A stretch of 12,013 nt of DNA from Pseudomonadota bacterium (lineage in GTDB: Bacteria > Desulfobacterota > Desulfobulbia > Desulfobulbales > DAOVYS01), in assembly GCA_030635485.1 (NCBI GenBank), contig DAOVYS010000054.1, forward strand, positions 1 to 12,013, given 5' to 3'. The notes beneath the pieces were generated by a model, which had not been told where the DNA came from, made no database searches, and worked only from the letters and a program-made list of their open reading frames with translations. Below are positions 6,727 through 12,013 of this stretch, piece after piece. Within the stretch, counting starts at the first letter, position 1. Every line of letters starts with the position of its first letter. Made by a program: the position numbers and the translations under genes.

Positions 6727-6835
6727 GTAAATGTTTGGCAGCGCTCCACAGGGAGGTAAGCAGGCTGATCAGCTATACTTTGTGGTATGCTGGGCCGCCT
6801 GATTGCCTTCCTGTGGAGTGCTGCCGAATATTTAC
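6727..6835 (+). promoter_or_regulatory. Very long mRNA hairpin spanning the start of the 101-residue gene
   Basis: Bases 6727-6773 and 6789-6835 form a 47-base inverted repeat, identical at 38 positions. In plus-strand RNA, 44 of the 47 positions can pair, because six of the nine differences become G-U pairs. ATAC (6775-6778) and GTAT (6785-6788) extend the helix past one bulged base. The Shine-Dalgarno-like GGGAGG (6751-6756) is buried in the stem and the ATG at 6787 sits in the apical hairpin. The right arm encodes the first 16 residues of the small protein. Plausible roles are control of translation, RNase III processing of the polycistronic mRNA, or a remnant of an inverted duplication. 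The structure is read directly from the sequence; the function is not. Confidence 0.7.
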
Positions 6836-7092
6836 TGGGAAAGTTTATTGTGAAATTCATAGAATGGTGTCAAGCCAATCTGAAACTGATTAAACGTATC
6901 GGCTATCTTGTCATGTTTCTTTTTGTTGCAACCGATTTCTTTGTTCCCAGGCATCATGTTCATTTTTTTGGAGACAAGATACCCGGTTTCTGGTCTGCAT
7001 TCGGCTTTGTGGCCTGCATCCTTGTCATTGCAGTCCCCAAATGGCTTGGACATATATGGCTTTATAAAGATGAAGATTATTACGAAGATTGA
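6787..7092 (+). CDS. Small two-helix membrane protein of the antiporter cassette, function unknown
   Basis: This 101-residue protein lies between two antiporter-type subunits, 4 bases before the next ATG. An amphipathic N-terminal stretch (1-35, with LLGKFIVKFIEW) is followed by membrane helices at about 36-54 and 67-86. A short loop between them carries a histidine cluster (PRHHVHF, 54-60) and the segment KIPGFWSAFGFVACILVI. The tail KDEDYYED is strongly acidic. From memory, proteins with a PGFxxxFGF...EDYYD pattern occur beside MrpD-type genes in other bacteria, but I know no assigned function. The reading frame is closed by TGA at 6766 upstream, so ATG 6787 is the first start. It has no Shine-Dalgarno at normal distance, and its start lies inside a long hairpin. 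It may be an accessory membrane-arm subunit; this is inferred from position. Confidence 0.75.
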   Translation: MLGRLIAFLWSAAEYLLGKFIVKFIEWCQANLKLIKRIGYLVMFLFVATDFFVPRHHVHFFGDKIPGFWSAFGFVACILVIAVPKWLGHIWLYKDEDYYED

Positions 7093-7096
7093 GTAA

Positions 7097-8857
7097 ATGT
7101 TCGATACCTGGATACATCCTTCACTCATATTTCTATTAGGTTCTTTTCTGACGCCTCTCTTTAAGGGCAGGGCCAAACAGGGCTATCTTCTTTTACTCCC
7201 GGTTCTGGCTTTCCTGGATGTCTATTTCATGCCGCACGGCGTATATGGGAAGGTTGAGATTCTGAACTGGACCATGACCTTTGGCGTGGCTGACCGTTTG
7301 AGTCACGTGTTTGCCTATATTTTTACATTGATGGCAATCATTGGTTTTCTTTTTGGACTTCATGTCAAAAGCGACGGAGAGCATATTGCAGCCCTGTGGT
7401 ATGTCGGAGGTTCTCTGGGAGTCACCTTTGCCGGTGATTTTCTGACTCTCTTTGTATTCTGGGAGATGATGGCATTTTCCTCGGTCTTTCTTATCTGGTT
7501 TCGCAGAACTCCATCCTCCAGCGCGGCCGGTTTCAGATATATTCTCGTCCATACCTTTGGAGGACTGCTTCTGCTGGCAGGCATCCTTATTCTGTATCAG
7601 GAGACGGGCGACCTTACGATCCGTCATCTTCAACCAAACGGTCTGGCCCCGTATCTGATTATGTGCGGTTTTATCCTTAATGCGGCTGTTCCGCCTCTCG
7701 GGGCGTGGCTGCCTGATGCCTATCCCATGGCGACCGTAACCGGCGCGGTCTTTATGTGCTGTTATACAACCAAGACGGCTGTCTATGCCCTGGCGCGTGT
7801 ATGCGCCGGATATGAGATACTGACTATCCTCGGCGTTATCATGGCCATGTACGGCGTCATGTATGCGGTCCTGCAAAACGATACGCGTAAACTTTTGGCC
7901 TACCATATAATCAGCCAGGTGGGATATATGGTGGCAGGGTGTGGTCTTGGCACGGAAATCGCCATAAATGGCGTATGCGCCCATGCATTTGCCCATATCC
8001 TTTACAAGGCGCTGCTCTTCATGGGAACAGGGTCGGTCCTTTATGCAACCGGGACGGCAAAAATCTCCAGACTGGGCGGGCTGTGGCGCACCATGCCGAA
8101 CACATTGATCTTCACCCTGATAGGAGGAATGTCCATTTCAGCCTTCCCCTTGTTCAGCGGTTTTGTAAGTAAATCCATGGTCATAGCAGCCTATGGAGAA
8201 AAACATATTGTGTGGGGTGTAATCTTTTTGACCATGGCTTCGGCAGGAACCTATCTCAGCACAACACTCAAGATCCCTTATTTTGTCTGGTTCGGCAAAG
8301 ATCAAAAAATCAAGGCCCAGGATCCGCCCTTGAACATGCAGGCAGCCATGTTTGTGGCCTCGTTTTTCTGTATCTTTATCGGATGTTATCCCGAATATTT
8401 GTACAATATGCTTCCTTATCCCGTCCATTTCCATCCATATACGACCTATCACATCTGGGAGACGGTTCAGATACTGCTGTTTACCCAGGTTGGTTTTTTT
8501 CTGATGATCAAGATTCTTAAAGGGAAAGAGGCCATAAGTCTTGACACGGATTGGTTCTATCGCAAGGGGGCTCGTATCTTTATGGCAATGGCAAACAGGG
8601 TTGTCGCACCTGTTGACTCCGGCTGGGCAGAGGTTTACAGGCTTGTCGGCCTCAGGTGGATAATGATTAAGGTCGGAAGAGCAACCGATTGGTTTGACCG
8701 CGTGATAATCGACACTATCCTGGACAAAGGCATAGCCGGAGGGATCTGTTCATTATCCGATATCCTGCGCAGGGTGCAGACAGGTAACATACAGCAATAT
8801 ATCGGAACGGCTATTGTGGCTGTTTTTTGTGTTTTGTTCGCATACGTATTGTTCTAG
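7097..8857 (+). CDS. NuoL/MrpD-like antiporter subunit with extended lateral helix
   Basis: A 586-residue member of the NuoL/MrpD superfamily. Glu123 (FWEMM, TM5), Lys226 (TTKTAVY, TM8), Lys304 (AFAHILYKALLF) and Lys359 (GFVSKS, TM12) are present. The TM7 lysine normally found in KAAxxPxxxWLPDA is Asn195 (ILNAAVPPLGAWLPDA). After a helix at about 456-474, a mostly amphipathic stretch (475-565) ends in LRRVQTGNIQQY and a terminal helix (568-586). This is the NuoL layout of a lateral helix and anchor. From DWFYRKG (485) to IQQY (568) it spans about 83 residues, against my recollection of 52-55 in ordinary NuoL. It takes the nuoL position before nuoM. Such proteins are often annotated as Na+/H+ antiporter subunit D. 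Which ion it moves is not shown by the sequence. Confidence 0.85.
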   Translation: MFDTWIHPSLIFLLGSFLTPLFKGRAKQGYLLLLPVLAFLDVYFMPHGVYGKVEILNWTMTFGVADRLSHVFAYIFTLMAIIGFLFGLHVKSDGEHIAALWYVGGSLGVTFAGDFLTLFVFWEMMAFSSVFLIWFRRTPSSSAAGFRYILVHTFGGLLLLAGILILYQETGDLTIRHLQPNGLAPYLIMCGFILNAAVPPLGAWLPDAYPMATVTGAVFMCCYTTKTAVYALARVCAGYEILTILGVIMAMYGVMYAVLQNDTRKLLAYHIISQVGYMVAGCGLGTEIAINGVCAHAFAHILYKALLFMGTGSVLYATGTAKISRLGGLWRTMPNTLIFTLIGGMSISAFPLFSGFVSKSMVIAAYGEKHIVWGVIFLTMASAGTYLSTTLKIPYFVWFGKDQKIKAQDPPLNMQAAMFVASFFCIFIGCYPEYLYNMLPYPVHFHPYTTYHIWETVQILLFTQVGFFLMIKILKGKEAISLDTDWFYRKGARIFMAMANRVVAPVDSGWAEVYRLVGLRWIMIKVGRATDWFDRVIIDTILDKGIAGGICSLSDILRRVQTGNIQQYIGTAIVAVFCVLFAYVLF

Positions 8858-8891
8858 AAGGTTGTCCGAGAATGCTTTTACAGTGACCGGC

Positions 8892-10487
8892 ATGGATTTA
8901 TTGATTCTTAATAAGCTGACCTATCCCATCTTGACCGTTCTGATATTTATGCCGGTAACCGGGGCAATCTCTCTCTTGTTTATTCGCAACGAGACGGTTC
9001 AAAGGGCCTGGACTTTTATGGTCACTCTGATGACCTTTGCGGCCTCTATACCGCTCTTTTCTCAATTCGATTCCGAAACCGCCCGGTTTCAATTCGCTGA
9101 ATATCACCCCTGGATAAAAACCTTTAACATCAACTACGTTCTGGGAGTCGATGGGATCAGCATGACCCTTATCATGCTGACCACCTTTATTATGCCCCTG
9201 TGCGTCCTTTGCTCCTGGAAATATATTTCCGCCAGGGTCAGAGAATTCATGATCTGCCTCCTTTTTATAGAGGCAGCCTGTATCGGTGTTTTTTCATCCC
9301 TTGATTTTGTACTTTTTTACATTTTCTGGGAGGCCATGCTGGTGCCGATGTTTTTATTGATAGCCATTTGGGGAGGACCTCGAAAGGCTTACGCCTCCGT
9401 GAAGTTCTTTATCTATACCCTTGCCGGGAGCGTTCTCCTTCTGGTGGCCATAATCGCACTTTATCTCAAGACAGGAACCTTTTTCATCCCGGATCTTATG
9501 AGGCTCAGGCACCTGTACGGCTTTGATTTTCAGATATGGATATTTCTGGCATTTTTTGTCGCCTTTGCAGTAAAGGTCCCCATGTTCCCCTTTCATACCT
9601 GGCTGCCGGCAGCCCATGTGGAGGCCCCAACAGCCGGCAGTGTAGTGCTTGCCTCCATACTCTTGAAAATGGGCGCATATGGATTTTTACGTTTTTCTCT
9701 CGCCATTACAACGGATGCAACGATCTATCTAGCCCCGGTTATGATTGTAATATCCCTGGCAGGCATAATATACGGCGGTTATATAGCTCTGGTTCAGTCG
9801 GACATGAAAAAGCTCATCGCCTATTCAAGCGTCGGCCATATGGGATTTGCCACGCTCGGAATTTTTATTTTGAGCCCTAACGGTATTACCGGGGCCATTA
9901 TGGCGATGCTCGCCCACGGGATAAGCACCGGAGCCTTGTTCCTATGTATCGGGATCGTGTATGAACGCACTCATAGTCGTCTCATAAAGGACAATCAAGG
10001 GATCGCAGGCCTTATGCCCATATACATTTTTTTCTTTGGTGTCTTTTGTCTGGCATCTTTTGCCTTCCCGGGCACATGCGGATTCGTGGCCGAGATCCTG
10101 ATTTTTTTCGGGATATTCGCAGAAAACAAAATCGCGGGCGCGGTTGCCATACTCGGAGCGCTTCTGGCGGCAACCTATATTCTCCGGCTACTACAGAAAA
10201 TATGTTGGGGTGGAATCGTAATTCATCATGGCAATCACAACCATGATGAAAATGATCTTAAGCGGAAAAATCTCTTCACGGATCTCAATCCAAGAGAGAT
10301 TATCTATCTTCTGCCGTTAATCATAATGGTATTCTGGATGGGGGTGTCGCCCGGCTTTATCCTGAATGCCGTTAATACCACGGTTCAGAATCTTGTGGCC
10401 CAGATCAATTCAGCTCAAATCACGGTTACGGTCTTTGACCGGGGGCCTTTCCTTGCAGAGATCTTCCGTAACCTTTTCTGGTCGTAA
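8892..10487 (+). CDS. nuoM: NADH-quinone oxidoreductase subunit M (NuoM)
   Basis: NuoM (ND4 family), 531 residues from this ATG, about 14 membrane helices. The essential residues are visible: Glu147 (FYIFWEAMLVPMF, TM5), Lys228 (FAVKVPMFPFHTWLPAAHVEAP, TM7), Lys259 (SILLKMGAYG, TM8), His342 (MLAHGISTG) and Glu401 (GFVAEILIF, TM12). A histidine-rich loop HHGNHNH lies at 445-451. The frame stays open upstream to 8814, inside the preceding gene, but the earlier residues do not look like NuoM, so I start at ATG 8892. GTG at 8883 is an alternative. No good Shine-Dalgarno precedes either. A 5-codon open frame (ATG 8872 to TGA 8884-8886, with AGAAGG 10 bases upstream of it) overlaps the GTG as GTGA and may couple translation. 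Confidence 0.93.
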   Translation: MDLLILNKLTYPILTVLIFMPVTGAISLLFIRNETVQRAWTFMVTLMTFAASIPLFSQFDSETARFQFAEYHPWIKTFNINYVLGVDGISMTLIMLTTFIMPLCVLCSWKYISARVREFMICLLFIEAACIGVFSSLDFVLFYIFWEAMLVPMFLLIAIWGGPRKAYASVKFFIYTLAGSVLLLVAIIALYLKTGTFFIPDLMRLRHLYGFDFQIWIFLAFFVAFAVKVPMFPFHTWLPAAHVEAPTAGSVVLASILLKMGAYGFLRFSLAITTDATIYLAPVMIVISLAGIIYGGYIALVQSDMKKLIAYSSVGHMGFATLGIFILSPNGITGAIMAMLAHGISTGALFLCIGIVYERTHSRLIKDNQGIAGLMPIYIFFFGVFCLASFAFPGTCGFVAEILIFFGIFAENKIAGAVAILGALLAATYILRLLQKICWGGIVIHHGNHNHDENDLKRKNLFTDLNPREIIYLLPLIIMVFWMGVSPGFILNAVNTTVQNLVAQINSAQITVTVFDRGPFLAEIFRNLFWS

Positions 10488-10497
10488 GCGTTTACCA
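10484..10497 (-). repeat. Inverted copy of the leader repeat at the nuoM/nuoN junction
   Basis: GTAAGCGTTTACCA here is the exact reverse complement of bases 31-44 in the leader. It includes the TAA stop of nuoM (10485-10487). The rest of the 45-base nuoM-nuoN spacer shows only a purine-rich stretch (GGTGAGAG, 10516-10523) that may serve nuoN. A 14-base match somewhere in a 12 kb window is not rare by chance. That both copies fall in the few noncoding segments and have a near-palindromic core makes a shared repeat or binding site more likely. Confidence 0.45.
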
Positions 10498-10532
10498 TGG
10501 CGCCAAAGAGAAAATGGTGAGAGTAAATCAGG

Positions 10533-11960
10533 ATGAATGAGATAACACTTTTTATGCCGGAACTCTGTTTCCTGGCAATAGCCTTAATATTTTTCCTGAC
10601 GTCTCTTGGCAGATCGTCTGCAAAAAGGGATCAGACCCTGGCCTCGGTTCTAGCATGCGTTGGGGTTGTCATCGCCGCCATTTCACTAGGAAAAGAGGGT
10701 TTTTTGTTTTTTCAGGCATATCGTGTGGATCTTTTTTCGCAGGTGTTCAAGCTCCTCATTGCCCTTGGTTTTTTCCTGGTGGCAATGTTTGACAAAGATT
10801 GTAAGGGAGTCCCGGCGCATCATACATCGGAATATTTCATGTTTCTCTGTATCAGTACCTTTGGGCTGATGCTTCTCGTAAGCAGCGTGGAACTCCTCAG
10901 TATCTTTGTCGCCCTGGAGCTTTCCTCTTTTTCACTTTTTGTCATTATCCCTTTTCGAAGTGAGAGCAATCATACGGATTGCCGCCAGACCGAGGCCGCC
11001 ATTAAATATGTTCTCTTCGGAGCTGTTTCCTCGGGGATCATGCTTTTTGGTATGAGTTATGTTTTTGCAATGACCGGGACCACCTATACGGCTGAATTGA
11101 CCGCTCAACTCCCGGTCCTCATTCACAAGCCTATTCTAATAGTGGGAATGGTTCTCATGCTGGCCGGCTTTATGTATAAGCTGGCCCTCTTTCCTTTCCA
11201 TTTCTGGACCCCGGATGTTTACCAGGGCGCTTCCAACATCACAGCCTCCTTTGTGGGGACCATGCCGAAACTGGCGGCAGTAGCAGTTCTTATCCGCCTG
11301 GTCCATATGACTCATGGTGAGTCCATCCCTCTTATTAAGATCTTGATTTTTCTGGCAGCGGTCTCCATGACCTTCGGCAATCTCTGCGCACTTGTGCAAG
11401 ACGATCTCAAACGTCTTCTGGCATATTCAACTATTGCCCATGCCGGTTATGTGCTTCTTGGAATTCTGTGTGTCAATAAAGTAGGCTATGGCGCCGCGGT
11501 CTATTACATCTGCGCCTATCTGTTTATGAATCTTGCCTGCTTTATGGTGATAGTGCGCCTGTCAAGGAATGGTGAAAATGTAAAAATGGATGACTTGAAC
11601 GGACTCCATGCACGTTCCCCCGCGTTAGCCATTACCCTGGCCGCGGGAGTTCTTGGACTGGCAGGCATACCTCCCACAGCCGGATTCGCTGGAAAATTTT
11701 TCCTCTTTACATCTGCTTTCCAGCAGGGGCACGTAAATCTGGTTGTCATCGCCGCCATTAATACGGCAATTTCCATTTTTTATTATCTGAAAATGGTACG
11801 GGCAGCCTATACCAGGATTCCTCACAATGATTTTCCGGTGACCATGGAACCTCCCGATTACATCCTATGCGTTATACTTGTAACCGGCATCATTCTGCTG
11901 GGCAGTTTCCCGGAGTGTTTCCTTGATCTGGCGATGAATGCGGTAGAGAAAATTTTGTGA
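10533..11960 (+). CDS. nuoN: NADH-quinone oxidoreductase subunit N (NuoN)
   Basis: NuoN (ND2 family), 475 residues with about 14 membrane helices; it is the antiporter unit nearest NuoK in known complexes. Proton-path residues are present: Glu129 (FVALELSSFSLF, TM5), Lys216 (GFMYKLALFPFHFWTPDVYQGA, TM7), Lys246 (TMPKLAAV, TM8), His303 (TIAHAGYVLLG) and Lys388 (PTAGFAGKFFLF, TM12). The PDVYQGA motif separates NuoN from NuoL, NuoM and MrpD. An in-frame TAA at 10524 fixes ATG 10533 as the first start. GGTGAG (10516-10521) is the best Shine-Dalgarno candidate at 11 bases. It is the last gene of the operon in view. Confidence 0.95.
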   Translation: MNEITLFMPELCFLAIALIFFLTSLGRSSAKRDQTLASVLACVGVVIAAISLGKEGFLFFQAYRVDLFSQVFKLLIALGFFLVAMFDKDCKGVPAHHTSEYFMFLCISTFGLMLLVSSVELLSIFVALELSSFSLFVIIPFRSESNHTDCRQTEAAIKYVLFGAVSSGIMLFGMSYVFAMTGTTYTAELTAQLPVLIHKPILIVGMVLMLAGFMYKLALFPFHFWTPDVYQGASNITASFVGTMPKLAAVAVLIRLVHMTHGESIPLIKILIFLAAVSMTFGNLCALVQDDLKRLLAYSTIAHAGYVLLGILCVNKVGYGAAVYYICAYLFMNLACFMVIVRLSRNGENVKMDDLNGLHARSPALAITLAAGVLGLAGIPPTAGFAGKFFLFTSAFQQGHVNLVVIAAINTAISIFYYLKMVRAAYTRIPHNDFPVTMEPPDYILCVILVTGIILLGSFPECFLDLAMNAVEKIL

Positions 11961-12013
11961 TTACCACCAATCTTCAGCCTTTTTTGCACGTCATTCCCGC
12001 GAAGGCGGGAATC
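11961..12013. repeat. Palindromic ATTCCCGC-GAAG-GCGGGAAT repeat after nuoN
   Basis: ATTCCCGC (11993-12000) pairs perfectly with GCGGGAAT (12005-12012) across GAAG. The ATTCCC...GGGAAT form is that of a very common dispersed intergenic repeat in proteobacteria, comparable to the dRS3 elements of Neisseria. The window ends one base later, so the element may continue. A T-run at 11980-11985 follows nuoN, but no GC-rich stem stands directly before it, so I do not call an intrinsic terminator there. The palindrome might still end or protect the operon transcript. Confidence 0.6.

Noticed and set aside
6727..6773. The left hairpin arm as a second, minus-strand copy of the small gene's coding start
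   Set aside because: Read in the matching frame it has TAG in place of the ATG, and most differences change the amino acid, so it is not a conserved coding copy.
6774..6779. TATACT as a possible -10 element for an internal promoter of the small gene
   Set aside because: No -35-like hexamer stands 16-18 bases upstream (GGGAGG is there), and the bases form the loop side of the long hairpin.
7193..7996. A 267-codon open frame on the minus strand inside the NuoL-like gene
   Set aside because: It lies opposite a clearly conserved antiporter protein, its translation is low-complexity and rich in His, Lys and Gly with no recognisable domain, and it has no ribosome binding site evidence. It is a shadow of the codon pattern.
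8814..8891. N-terminal extension of NuoM from the TTG at 8814
   Set aside because: The extra 26 residues are the out-of-frame tail of the preceding gene and do not resemble a NuoM N-terminus, which fits from ATG 8892.
11961..11990. Intrinsic terminator directly after nuoN based on the T-run at 11980-11985
   Set aside because: No GC-rich stem stands immediately before the T-run. The only strong stem comes after it.

Overview
The window is one continuous plus-strand operon for an energy-converting, complex I-type (NDH-1) membrane enzyme. The order is nuoA-B-C-D-H-I-J-K, then a three-gene antiporter cassette (an MrpD-like protein, a 101-residue membrane protein, and a NuoL/MrpD-like protein with a long C-terminal arm), then nuoM and nuoN. 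No believable gene lies on the minus strand. Separate nuoC and nuoD genes, the absence of nuoE/F/G, roughly balanced base composition and the protein flavour suggest an anaerobic, menaquinone-using bacterium of the former Deltaproteobacteria (Desulfobacterota, sulfate-reducer-like). This placement is inferred from recall of such clusters, not from a search.

Region by region: 1-124 is a noncoding, repeat-rich leader. 125-5071 holds the quinone-reducing connecting module (B, C, D, I) and the membrane subunits A, H, J, K, tightly packed with ATGA/GTGA or 10-11 base overlaps. 5072-5166 is a spacer with a strong palindrome. 5167-8857 is the antiporter cassette; it is interrupted at 6664-6786 by a noncoding stretch that, with the start of the small gene, forms a very long RNA hairpin. 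8892-11960 is nuoM and nuoN. 11961-12013 is intergenic and ends in an ATTCCC...GGGAAT palindrome.

How it works together: an unidentified donor (no NADH module is encoded here) would pass electrons through the NuoI clusters to the NuoB cluster, and on to quinone at the NuoB/NuoD/NuoH interface. This would drive ion translocation through A/H/J/K and the antiporter-like subunits. There are four antiporter-like subunits (MrpD-like, NuoL/MrpD-like, NuoM, NuoN) instead of the usual three. The NuoL-like one has a lateral-helix region about 27-30 residues longer than I recall for ordinary NuoL. Together these suggest an enlarged, possibly higher-stoichiometry pump.

The two most noteworthy observations are this enlarged membrane arm and the roughly 109-base hairpin at 6727-6835. 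In that hairpin every transition difference between the arms is of the type that keeps G-U pairing in the plus-strand RNA.
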